57,711 bases of DNA. Source: GCA-002282575 sp964416645. Lineage in GTDB: Bacteria; Pseudomonadota; Gammaproteobacteria; Thiomicrospirales; Thiomicrospiraceae. Position 1 is the stretch's first letter, and every line of letters starts with the position of its first letter. The notes beneath the pieces were generated by a model. The model was not told the origin of the DNA. It saw only the letters and a list, made by a program, of their open reading frames with translations, and made no database searches. The stretch covers positions 1 through 57,711 of the forward strand of contig CAYQEZ010000006.1 of the NCBI GenBank assembly GCA_964416645.1, in the 5' to 3' direction. Both the position numbers and the translations under genes were made by a program. This document shows, in pieces, positions 8,270-16,678 of this stretch.

Positions 8270-9469
8270 ATGCAAACGCAACTTCAGCCCGAATGGCTTG
8301 ACACACCCGACGGTCAAACCGCCGACACCATCTTACGCAATTGCGTGCATTGTGGTTTTTGTTTGTCGGCCTGTCCGACCTATGGTTTATTGGGAGATGA
8401 GTTGGATTCACCACGCGGACGTATTTATCTCATTAAAAGCCTGTTGGAAGGCAATGATGTTTCACATGAATCCTTGTCGCATCTCGATAGCTGTCTTACC
8501 TGTCGCTCTTGTGAAACCACCTGTCCGTCGGGCGTTGAGTACGGGAATTTGCTCGATATCGGTCGTCATGCCATGGAACAACAGGTGTCTCGTCCGCTCT
8601 GGCAGCGTCTCATGCGTTGGGGCGTGCGTAAAAGCTTAACCACGCCTTGGTTTTTTAATTTGGTCGTCAGCGTCATGCCGTTTTTACGCCATTCGCAGGC
8701 GTTGGCTTACTCAGTCAACGAACTGGCGTTACAGCAACAACTGGCCGATAGGGCGGATGTACTGAAATCGAGTGTGCTACTGCTCAAAGGCTGTGTTCAG
8801 CCAGCCTTAGCGCCCAATATTAACCAAGCCAGTATTAAGGTGCTGAATAAACTCGGTTGGCATGTCATCGAAACGGTACAAAGCCAATGTTGTGGTGCGC
8901 TCAATCAGCACTTATCTGCTCACGATGAAGCACTGGCTCAAGTTAAAGCCAATATCGATGCTTGGACTCCTTATCTGCAACAGGGCGTCAAAGCCATTAT
9001 TTCCACTGCCAGTGGCTGTGGTGTGATGCTGAAAGACTATGGTCACTTATTGCGTGCCGATGCCGATTATGCTGAAAAAGCGCGTGCGGTTTCTGAAGCC
9101 AGTGTCGATATTTCCGAGTTTTTACTGACACAAGACCTGTCGAAGTTTACCCATTTCGATAACCAGACCATTACCTTCCATTCACCTTGTACGTTACAGC
9201 ACGGACAGAAACTGCAAGGCGTGGTCGAGCAAGCCTTGCGCAAACTGGGTTATCGAGTAAACTCGGTTAAAGATGCGCATTTATGTTGTGGTTCGGCAGG
9301 GACTTATTCGATTTTTCAGCCACACATTGCGCGACAACTGCGCGACAATAAGCTAGAAAATCTGTTAGAACACAAAACCCATATCATTGTCACGGCTAAT
9401 ATTGGTTGTTTAATGCATTTACAGAAGGGGACGAAGGTGCCAGTAAAGCATTGGATTGAGATTTTGTAA
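8270..9469 (+). CDS. glcF: Glycolate oxidase iron-sulfur subunit GlcF
   Basis: Electron-transfer subunit passing electrons from the GlcDE flavins to the quinone pool. The 399-residue protein has two ferredoxin-type 4Fe-4S motifs at the N-terminus (CVHCGFCLSACPTYG and CLTCRSCETTCPSG) and two CCG domains containing CCGALNQ and CCGSAGTYS. It is the last gene of glcDEF. The downstream 200 bases hold a long palindromic repeat and then fhs. Confidence 0.96.
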   Translation: MQTQLQPEWLDTPDGQTADTILRNCVHCGFCLSACPTYGLLGDELDSPRGRIYLIKSLLEGNDVSHESLSHLDSCLTCRSCETTCPSGVEYGNLLDIGRHAMEQQVSRPLWQRLMRWGVRKSLTTPWFFNLVVSVMPFLRHSQALAYSVNELALQQQLADRADVLKSSVLLLKGCVQPALAPNINQASIKVLNKLGWHVIETVQSQCCGALNQHLSAHDEALAQVKANIDAWTPYLQQGVKAIISTASGCGVMLKDYGHLLRADADYAEKARAVSEASVDISEFLLTQDLSKFTHFDNQTITFHSPCTLQHGQKLQGVVEQALRKLGYRVNSVKDAHLCCGSAGTYSIFQPHIARQLRDNKLENLLEHKTHIIVTANIGCLMHLQKGTKVPVKHWIEIL

Positions 9470-9476
9470 AAACCCT

Positions 9477-9622
9477 TAAGAGGATGTGTGAAAACTACTC
9501 CGAGCCGCTTATATTGCGTTAAAAATGTACGTAAAACGTATTTACTCCGTGTAAACTTGCCTTTTTCCGTGCATTTTTGCCTTATCTAAGCGACTCTCAT
9601 CACGTTTTCAAGCATCCTCTTA
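9477..9622. repeat. Long imperfect palindromic element (copy A)
   Basis: The ends TAAGAGGATG (9477-9486) and CATCCTCTTA (9613-9622) are exact inverted repeats, and the similarity continues inward for about 50-60 bases on each side (for example TGAAAAC and CGCTTA in both arms). A small central hairpin TACGTAAAACGTA lies at 9528-9540. No ORF is present. It fills most of the glcF-fhs gap. A related element lies at 22671-22796. It looks like a REP/MITE-type repeat; it may also act on read-through transcription. Confidence 0.7.
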
Positions 9623-9667
9623 GCTGCCATTTTGCGTTGTAGCGCTACCATTCTAAGGAAAGAAATT

Positions 9668-11356
9668 ATGTCAGACATTATGATTGCTCAAGCAGCGAAG
9701 ATGAAACCGATTATTCAATTGGCACAGGAAACCTTTGCCATTCCTGCCGAGCAGCTTGATCCTTATGGACATTACAAAGCCAAAATTTCCTTAGATTACG
9801 TCAGTTCTTTATCGCACAAACAGCAAGAAGGCAAGCTTATTCTGGTCACTGCCATTAGCCCAACGCCTGCGGGTGAAGGCAAAACCACCACCACGGTGGG
9901 CTTAGGTGATGCACTGAATCGCGTCGGTAAGACAAAAGGCAAAAAAGCGATTATTTGTTTGCGTGAGCCGTCGTTAGGACCTTGTTTCGGTATTAAGGGC
10001 GGTGCTGCGGGTGGTGGTTACGCGCAAGTGGTGCCGATGGAAGATATCAACTTGCATTTTACGGGCGATTTCCATGCTATTGGCGTGGCGCACAACCTGT
10101 TATCCGCGATGATTGATAACCATATTCATCACGGTAACGCACTGGATATTGATACGCGTCGCATTCGTTGGAAGCGGGTGATGGATATGAATGATCGCGC
10201 TTTGCGTGATATTACCGTCGGTATGGGCGGACCTGCCAATGGTTATGTGCGTGAAGATGGCTTTGATATTGTCGTGGCTTCGGAAGTGATGGCGATTTTG
10301 TGTTTAGCCACCAACCGCGCCGACTTAAAAGAGCGTTTGGGGCGCATCATCATTGGCTACAAAAAAGACGGCATTACCCCTGTTTATGCCGCTGATTTGA
10401 AAGCACATGGTGCGATGGCAACGTTACTAAAAGATGCTTTCAAGCCCAATTTAGTACAGACGCTGGAGAACAATTTAGCCATTGTGCATGGCGGACCTTT
10501 TGCCAATATTGCGCATGGCTGTAATTCCGTCATTGCCACTAAAACCGCCTTAAAATTAGCCGATTATGCGGTAACTGAAGCTGGCTTTGGAGCGGATTTA
10601 GGCGCGGAAAAGTTCTTTAATATCAAATGCCGTACCACGGGATTAAAGCCTTCAGCGGTGGTATTAGTGGCAACGGTACGTGCGCTTAAGTTTCATGGTG
10701 GTGTTGATAAAATGCACCTTAATCAAGAAAACTTGGCGGCGCTTGACAAAGGTTTTGCCAATTTAGAACGACATTTAACCAATTTGCAACAGCAGTTTGG
10801 TCAACCTGTAGTGGTTTCGATTAACCATTTTACCTTTGATACCGATGCTGAAATCGAGTTACTTCAGCTTAAGTGTGCTGACTTGGGTGCTGATTGCGTG
10901 GTTTCGCGTCACTGGGCGGAAGGCAGTGCTGGCGCAGAAGTCTTAGCAGAAAAAATCATGGCGATTGTTGATCAACGAGAGGCTCAGGTGAACTTTACTT
11001 ATGATGATCAAACGCCGTTATGGCATAAAATGGAAGCGGTTGCGACTAAGCTTTATGGAGCAAAAGAAATCGTCGCCTCAGCTAAAGTGAAAAAAGATAT
11101 TGAGCAACTGCAAGCCAATTATGGACATTTACCCATTTGTATGGCAAAAACGCAGATGTCCTTTAGTACCGATCCTGCGTTGAAAGGCGCGCCCAGTGGT
11201 CACGTGGTCGAAATCAGCGATGTGAAATTGCAAAATGGTGCCGGTTTTATTGTTGCCATTGCTGGCAATATGATGACCATGCCAGGTTTACCAGCACGTC
11301 CAACGGCTGAAATTATCGATATTGATGATGACGGCGTGGTTACGGGATTATTCTGA
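9668..11356 (+). CDS. fhs: Formate-tetrahydrofolate ligase
   Basis: ATP-dependent ligase joining formate to tetrahydrofolate to give 10-formyl-THF. The start is the ATG at 9668 (MSDIMIAQAAKM), with AAGGAAAG about nine bases before; upstream in-frame codons lie in the palindromic repeat. The 562-residue protein is of the normal length. The P-loop is TPAGEGKTTTTVGLGDAL (about 66-82), followed by REPSLGPCFGIKGGAAGGGYAQV, a family hallmark. The position after glcDEF links glycolate/glyoxylate metabolism to one-carbon units. A hairpin at 11382-11403 follows. Confidence 0.97.
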   Translation: MSDIMIAQAAKMKPIIQLAQETFAIPAEQLDPYGHYKAKISLDYVSSLSHKQQEGKLILVTAISPTPAGEGKTTTTVGLGDALNRVGKTKGKKAIICLREPSLGPCFGIKGGAAGGGYAQVVPMEDINLHFTGDFHAIGVAHNLLSAMIDNHIHHGNALDIDTRRIRWKRVMDMNDRALRDITVGMGGPANGYVREDGFDIVVASEVMAILCLATNRADLKERLGRIIIGYKKDGITPVYAADLKAHGAMATLLKDAFKPNLVQTLENNLAIVHGGPFANIAHGCNSVIATKTALKLADYAVTEAGFGADLGAEKFFNIKCRTTGLKPSAVVLVATVRALKFHGGVDKMHLNQENLAALDKGFANLERHLTNLQQQFGQPVVVSINHFTFDTDAEIELLQLKCADLGADCVVSRHWAEGSAGAEVLAEKIMAIVDQREAQVNFTYDDQTPLWHKMEAVATKLYGAKEIVASAKVKKDIEQLQANYGHLPICMAKTQMSFSTDPALKGAPSGHVVEISDVKLQNGAGFIVAIAGNMMTMPGLPARPTAEIIDIDDDGVVTGLF

Positions 11357-11381
11357 TAGAGCAGTTCAATCTTGTTATTAA

Positions 11382-11403
11382 AAAGCCCTCGTTAGAAGGC
11401 TTT
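11382..11403 (+). terminator. Putative fhs terminator
   Basis: Short stem AAAGCC (11382-11387) / GGCTTT (11398-11403) with a ten-base loop, 25 bases after the fhs stop. The T run is short (TTTATT), so it is a weak candidate. Confidence 0.5.
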
Positions 11404-11417
11404 ATTGTGGGTATGGT

Positions 11418-11663
11418 TTAACGATATTGGCGCAAATACCACCATTCAAAGGCTTGCTTTGCCCAGTGCAACAGTCGGCAAGGAATCATGAAGTTACGTT
11501 TTTCATCACGGCGTTTGCCTGTTGGAATCCAAATCAGACTGGGGTAGTAGATTAGCTCTTTAGTTGGACTAATCAGGGTAATTTTGGTATCGGGACATTG
11601 AGCGCGGACGCGTTGCACGGCGGTTAGGGCGGCAAAGCCGCTACCCATAACCAAGAGGTTCAT
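11418..11663 (-). pseudogene. Internally deleted FAD-dependent oxidoreductase (SQR/NDH-2-like)
   Basis: The reading frame from the ATG at 11663 encodes only 81 residues. Residues 1 to about 55 are the N-terminus of a flavin disulfide reductase: MNLLVMGSGFAALTAV is a Rossmann FAD-binding motif, and YYPSLIWIPTGKRR resembles the conserved segment of sulfide:quinone oxidoreductases. The last 25 or so residues (PCRLLHWAKQAFEWWYLRQYR) resemble the amphipathic C-terminal helix of the same family, which normally lies some 300 residues further on. The middle (NADH/quinone domains, redox cysteines) is missing in frame. It cannot be a working enzyme. Assignment to SQR rather than another NDH-2-type protein is by eye. 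Confidence 0.65.
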
Positions 11664-11761
11664 GATGGGTCTTTCTCTGGTCATCAATTTTCTAATGCAA
11701 AATCATAATGATGAGTGATTAACAAAACTATCAACACCAGCAGATGAATCGTCCGATTTAA

Positions 11762-12742
11762 TTAGAGCAGGGTGCTGGCTTCAGGCGTAAAAACCAATGA
11801 ACCCTGATTACGATGGCTTTGCATTAACTCGTACAAGCGGTTCAAGGTGGTATCGGGGTGATCCTTGACGCAATCTACTAACATGGTCACGGCTTGTGCT
11901 GGCACAGCTGTTCGATCGGCACTTTCTTTGAAATGGATTGACGCCAACTGATTGTGTACCCGCTTGATGAGACTCTGTACAGGAGCATCAGGTTTCATTA
12001 CCATTGTTAGTACAAACTCATCGCTATCCAAACGCCAAGCATGAGCGCCTTCACCCAAAGAGACCAAAATTTTGGCATAACCTCTTAATAAGCTATCGCC
12101 ACGGTGATGTCCATAACGCTTGTTGTATTCACTAAAGTGATCTATGTCGATTAGGGCGACAAAAATGTTTTTTCCCGAGGTGGGATTACGTTTAACGATC
12201 ACGGGTAGAAATTCTTTTAAATGCGTTTCGTTATGCAAGCGTGTGAGCAAATCGGTCATGGTGTGTTTTTTATGTTCGATGAGACGCGCGCGCGTCGCTT
12301 CAACACGCTGTTTACCATCTTTCACTTCGTGTGAGAGCAGTCGATTCGCTTTTTTAAGATGCGCAGAAATCAGCGGTGCTTTTTCTGGATAGCTTTCTAG
12401 CGCTTGTGCCAGTTCAAAATGAGAATCGACATGCTTACTGACATTATCGGTCATTTCGCCAATCGCATTCATGAGTTTCTGTTCAACGCCAGCAATGGTG
12501 CGCTCTTGCTGTTTGAAAAAGCGTTCGGTTAAGCGAACGCCTAAAATATCCGACCAAGTTTCTTGATTATTCAGCATGTTATCGATAAAAGTGGTAAATT
12601 CAGGATGTTCACCCAAGGCGTATTCATAGAATAAATGATAATTCACGGGGTTAGGATTGGCGTTGATTTCACTCATCAGCTGCAGTGCTTGTTTGTGGGC
12701 AACCAGCATTTGTTCGGGTTTTTGTAGGTAAGCAAGACGCAT
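11762..12742 (-). CDS. GGDEF-domain protein with degenerate signature
   Basis: Diguanylate-cyclase-like signalling protein of 326 residues from the ATG at 12742, which has CGGAG seven bases upstream. The N-terminal about 150 residues are helical with no membrane segment. The GGDEF domain follows (about 160-320): DLLTRLHNETHL, then IDIDHFSEYNKRYGHHRGDSLL with the metal-binding Asp. The signature loop, however, reads RLDSDEF where active enzymes have R-x-GGDEF, so both glycines that contact GTP are replaced. No RxxD inhibitory site precedes it. Catalysis is therefore doubtful; a binding or scaffold role is possible. It lies 13 bases downstream of the broken HDOD gene and was probably co-transcribed with it. 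Confidence 0.88.
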   Translation of the reverse strand: MRLAYLQKPEQMLVAHKQALQLMSEINANPNPVNYHLFYEYALGEHPEFTTFIDNMLNNQETWSDILGVRLTERFFKQQERTIAGVEQKLMNAIGEMTDNVSKHVDSHFELAQALESYPEKAPLISAHLKKANRLLSHEVKDGKQRVEATRARLIEHKKHTMTDLLTRLHNETHLKEFLPVIVKRNPTSGKNIFVALIDIDHFSEYNKRYGHHRGDSLLRGYAKILVSLGEGAHAWRLDSDEFVLTMVMKPDAPVQSLIKRVHNQLASIHFKESADRTAVPAQAVTMLVDCVKDHPDTTLNRLYELMQSHRNQGSLVFTPEASTLL

Positions 12743-12755
12743 GATGATCTCCGAG

Positions 12756-13708
12756 CTAAACGGGCGTTTTGGCAATGAGCATAGATAACAGATTCATACG
12801 AATGAGCGATTTAATCTCATCGGAAAGATAAAGTACGTCCAATGCGGTTTCACGTACTTGCTCAACTTCAGTTGCTTGGTAGTTTTCAGCATTAATTTCA
12901 CCCACCATCACTTCCGCTAATAAGCCAATCGCAACTAACAAACGCACGCGCTCATTACTAAATTGTGCCACTTGTGCGCAGTTATGGTGTTCTTGAATGG
13001 CCAGTAGCATATCACCTTCACCCGCACCACTGCCAAAGCCCCATTGTCGTGCAGCCACCACGCCCAAATAATCATGGCGTATGTGCAATTCTTGCACTTC
13101 GAGTACAGGACCACTGGCAGGAAAAGACAGCAAGTGATACCAATAACGATCGTACTTTTCTTGTAATGCATTGGCAACACCAATTGCGCCTGCATCGCGG
13201 AAAAGTCCAAATAAGTAAGCGTCGCTAATATCAACGCCTTGCACATAGCCCGCTATTTCGGCACAAGCAACGGCGACATCAAAGCTGTGATCGATGATGG
13301 AACGAAACAAACTAGATTGAGCAGGAATGGCGCGAATGGCAGCCGCCACCGCTAGGCGATAGGTTTTTGGATGCCGACCAAATTGATGACATGACCAATG
13401 GTTTTAATATCAACGCTGGCGCTGAGGTGACGTAAAAATGTGGGCGATTTAACAATGGCTAAAATCTCACCTGTAATCACATTATTGGATTCAATAATCT
13501 CGGCAAACTTGCGCGCATTGGGGTAGCGAGAACTGGCTTCTTTTTCAAGCAAGACAATCACATCGGGCATGTCGGGCACTTTAAACGCACTGACACCGCC
13601 CACGTGCTTTAGGCTTTACATAATCGCCTCTTTGCGCAAAGGAATGGCAATTCCCTTGGGCGGATGCGAATTTTCTGCGTGTTGTTTGGTGGCTTGGTGA
13701 AGCTTCAT
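12756..13708 (-). pseudogene. HDOD-domain signalling protein, broken by a stop and a frameshift
   Basis: From an ATG at 13708 the frame encodes MKLHQATKQHAENSHPPKG-type sequence, meets TAA at 13618-13616 after 30 codons, continues in the same frame (SLKHVGGVSAFKV...), then ends at a TAG near 13352 after NLVGIQKPIA. The rest of the HDOD domain (LAVAAAIRAIPAQ ... CAEIAGYV ... to 12756) is in another frame. Restoring one base at the junction aligns it residue for residue with the intact paralogue at 26198-27172 (LVGIQKPIALAVAAAIR against LIGFERLYQLALANGIK). The gene thus carries two lesions, although a GTG at 13603 could bypass the first. A sequencing error is possible for the frameshift. Confidence 0.8.
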
Positions 13709-13828
13709 AATAAACCTAAGTGAACATAGCGTCGTTGCAATTCGCACTGTTTTCATTATATCGACCGCTGTGCCGAAATGCACAGTGCTTTTGGTTCGAG
13801 ATTGACTTTAATTTAGCAAATAATACAA

Positions 13829-13851
13829 AACGCCCCGAATGTCGGGGCGTT
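13829..13851 (-). terminator. Terminator of the bicupin gene
   Basis: Perfect 10-bp G+C-rich stem AACGCCCCGA / TCGGGGCGTT with a three-base loop. On the minus strand it is followed by TTTTGTATTATTT. It lies 30 bases after the bicupin stop codon, a textbook intrinsic terminator. Confidence 0.9.
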
Positions 13852-13881
13852 GGCTAATGAACCAGTTTCTAGCAGGTGGTA

Positions 13882-14805
13882 TTATTTCACCAGCTTAAAG
13901 TCGAGCACTTGCATGTTCATAATTAGGCCAGCATCTTGAATGGGTAACACCACCGCATCAACATCCGAGTCATTATGGTGCGAATGCCACCAACCTGGTG
14001 GGGTAATGAAGGTCGATCCAGGCGTCCACATGGCTTTAATCGGATTGATGATATTGCCGTTTTCATCCAACTCTTTACCAATCATGGTGTAGGTATTAGG
14101 ACCTGCGCTAACGCAATGGTCAATGGCAATGGAATTGTGACGATGGGGTTTTTGCGTAATGCCCGCTGGCAATACATTGTACAAAGACCAAAGCGTATGG
14201 GTCAGCGTCATGGTTTTGGGGAAGTTAGGATTCGATAACAACACACCCAAACGGTTACGTTTGGTGGCATTGGTATCGGCACGCTCGTTGGCAATGGCTT
14301 CGGCTAAGCGTTCTTTCGTATAAAGTACCGGTGTGAAACGGGCACTGGTGGGTGCGACACCTAAGTAAGATAACAAAGGCGCATCATTGACCCAGAATAA
14401 AGCCGCATCTTCACTGGCAAAGTGTTCCGCCGATTGAGTGGCTGGTAGGGTAAATAGGTCGCCTGCTTTCCATAAAATATTACCCTGATCGACTTGGGTA
14501 TTGCCACGACCACGAATGACAAAAAACATTTGTGAAGCGGCCACGAAATCGGTTGCAATCGATTCGTTAGCATTGACACGCAAATAACCTGCGTAGAGGT
14601 TAGGCGTCGTGGCTGGGTATTCGGTTTCTAAATTACTGGATAGGTCGAATGGAATAACACGCGTTTCACCGTTTGCCCACATATCGCTTAAAAAAGCATC
14701 GACATCAATCTTAGGCATTTTCGGATTAACAGCCGACAAGTATTCCTTAAACTGTGCTTGTGCTTCCCAAGACTGAGTCATGGTGTATTCATTGTTGGCG
14801 GTCAT
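13882..14805 (-). CDS. Bicupin protein, gentisate 1,2-dioxygenase-like
   Basis: A 307-residue protein with two cupin barrels (about 75-150 and 215-300), resembling gentisate/hydroxynaphthoate dioxygenase-type bicupins. The second barrel has the metal-site pattern HRHNSIAIDHCVSA followed by PPGWWHSHHNDSD; the first reads FFVIRGRGNTQV and GDLFTLPA without an obvious His pair. That asymmetry is common in gentisate dioxygenases, but the ring-cleavage substrate is not shown by context: no aromatic pathway genes lie nearby. AAGGAG precedes the ATG by eight bases. It is transcribed alone, with its own terminator. Confidence 0.75.
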   Translation of the reverse strand: MTANNEYTMTQSWEAQAQFKEYLSAVNPKMPKIDVDAFLSDMWANGETRVIPFDLSSNLETEYPATTPNLYAGYLRVNANESIATDFVAASQMFFVIRGRGNTQVDQGNILWKAGDLFTLPATQSAEHFASEDAALFWVNDAPLLSYLGVAPTSARFTPVLYTKERLAEAIANERADTNATKRNRLGVLLSNPNFPKTMTLTHTLWSLYNVLPAGITQKPHRHNSIAIDHCVSAGPNTYTMIGKELDENGNIINPIKAMWTPGSTFITPPGWWHSHHNDSDVDAVVLPIQDAGLIMNMQVLDFKLVK

Positions 14806-15016
14806 TGCTGAGGCTCCTTATTGGTCATTAGGCCTTCTGTTAGCCTTGCACCACAAATAGGCAGACGGAGGCGATAGGCGTTACGAGCTACAACAACACA
14901 GTCAAAAATATCTCTAGGAATGGTTGTGAAATGCCCGCAATGTGAAAAATGTTAGTTTTATGATGAAATTTTAACCTGTTGTTCTAGTGAATTCAACCAA
15001 CTATGGCAAAACGACC

Positions 15017-16678
15017 TTATTCGAGTACCTGTCCTAAACGCGCCACTAATTGGCTATTTTCACGGTAATCCACAGGGCAATCAATGACGGTGACACCCGA
15101 ATGTTGAAGTGCCTGTTGTAATGCGGGCAATAAAGCTTCGGCCGATTCGATGCGAACACCCACCGCACCAAAAGACTCCGCTAATTTAACGAAGTCAGGA
15201 TTGTTAAATTCAACAAAAGCACTGCGTCCAAACTCGCGTTCTTGTTTCCAGCGAATTAAGCCATAGCCTGAATCATTCCAAATGAGTACCACCAAGGATA
15301 AGCCGAGCCGCACTGCCGTTTCCAGCTCTTGCACATTCATTAAAAAGCCCGCATCTCCCGTCACGGCAACGGCGGCTTTTTCCGGGTAGGCGAGTTTGGC
15401 TGCAATCACTCCTGGTAGTGCAATACCCATACTGGCAAAGCCATTAGAGATAATACAGGTATTGGAAACTTCGCAGCGGAACATGCGCGCCATCCACATT
15501 TTGTGTGCGCCGACATCACATACCGCTATGTCATCGAGCGTCATCGCAGTGCGTAGATCCCAAATAATTTTTTGCGGTTTTAACGGCCAATCGGTCGATT
15601 TGGCGTGTTGCTTCATTTCGTGAATGAGTGAGTGACGCAAATTACGGTAGGGTGTTAGGTCGCGTTTGGGAACGCTGGCTTGCCAACCAACTTCACCACG
15701 GTGGGTATTGGTCATCAGTTCTAGGTTGCGATAAATATCACCCAGAATCTCGACACTGGGAATATAGGCATCATCGACTTCAGCAGGTTGGCTGTCGATG
15801 TGAATGATGGTTCTGTCTCGACTGGCATGCCAAACGCGCGGATGATATTCGGCCATATCAAAGCCAATACAAATAATGACATCCGCGAGTTCAAAACCAC
15901 AATTTTGGTAATCGCCCGATTGCAATCCTGCTGTGCCAATAGCCAGTTCGTGTTTGAAAGAAATCACGCCTTTTGCCATAAAGGTATTTACAACGGGCAG
16001 ATGAAAAGTTTCGGCAAAAGCCAGTAGCTTGGCTTCAGCACGAGCACGAACAATACCATTACCAGCTAAGATTAAGGGGTGTTTGGCTTGTTTAATTAGT
16101 GCCAGCGCTTGATCGCGCACTTCGGGATGCGCACCCGAACGTAAGGGCTCGGATATGGGAAGTGGTTGAGCGTGGGTAGTCATTTTAGCGACGTTTTCGG
16201 GAAAGTCGATAAAGCAAGCGCCTGGTTTTTCACTTTGCGCTTGCTTAAAGGCTTTACGAATGACTTCGGGGGTGGTTTCTGGCTCTAAAATTTGTGCTGA
16301 ATATTTGCTGATGGGTCTGAACATGCTCACTAAGTCCACCACCTGATGCGACTCTTTGTGCATACGGCTGGTCGCCGCTTGTCCCGCGATGGCAACCACG
16401 GGTGCTCGATCCATATTGGCATCGGCGACACCCGTAATCAGGTTGGTTGCGCCTGGGCCAAGGGTGGACATACAGACCCCCGCTTTACCCGTTAAGCGTC
16501 CATACACATCGGCCATAAAGGCTGCCCCTTGTTCGTGGCGTGTGCAAACAAATTGAATCGATGAATCGAGTAGCGCATCCATGACATTCAGGTTTTCTTC
16601 ACCTGGAATACCGAAAATATACTCGACCTGTTCAGCTTCTAAGCAACGAACCATTAAATGGGCAGCATTGATGGTCAT
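15017..16678 (-). CDS. Thiamine-diphosphate enzyme, acetolactate synthase-like
   Basis: A 553-residue ThDP enzyme of the acetohydroxyacid synthase/pyruvate oxidase family. The N-terminal Pyr domain reads GIPGEENLNVMDAL with the catalytic Glu49 in RHEQGAAFMADVYGR; the ThDP-binding motif is GDAGFLMN...N. Glu49 argues against glyoxylate carboligase, which has Val at that place, despite the nearby glycolate genes. The GEEN variant places it among stand-alone COG0028 acetolactate synthase large-subunit-like proteins; no ilvN small subunit is adjacent. Its ATG overlaps the dsbA stop (ATGA), so it is translated from the ccs-dsbA transcript. Product and physiological role are uncertain. Confidence 0.85.
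   Translation of the reverse strand: MTINAAHLMVRCLEAEQVEYIFGIPGEENLNVMDALLDSSIQFVCTRHEQGAAFMADVYGRLTGKAGVCMSTLGPGATNLITGVADANMDRAPVVAIAGQAATSRMHKESHQVVDLVSMFRPISKYSAQILEPETTPEVIRKAFKQAQSEKPGACFIDFPENVAKMTTHAQPLPISEPLRSGAHPEVRDQALALIKQAKHPLILAGNGIVRARAEAKLLAFAETFHLPVVNTFMAKGVISFKHELAIGTAGLQSGDYQNCGFELADVIICIGFDMAEYHPRVWHASRDRTIIHIDSQPAEVDDAYIPSVEILGDIYRNLELMTNTHRGEVGWQASVPKRDLTPYRNLRHSLIHEMKQHAKSTDWPLKPQKIIWDLRTAMTLDDIAVCDVGAHKMWMARMFRCEVSNTCIISNGFASMGIALPGVIAAKLAYPEKAAVAVTGDAGFLMNVQELETAVRLGLSLVVLIWNDSGYGLIRWKQEREFGRSAFVEFNNPDFVKLAESFGAVGVRIESAEALLPALQQALQHSGVTVIDCPVDYRENSQLVARLGQVLE

Noticed and set aside
15017..16678. Glyoxylate carboligase, suggested by the nearby glycolate genes
   Set aside because: The catalytic position is Glu49 in RHEQGA; glyoxylate carboligase has Val there and a different following sequence. 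The length is also shorter.
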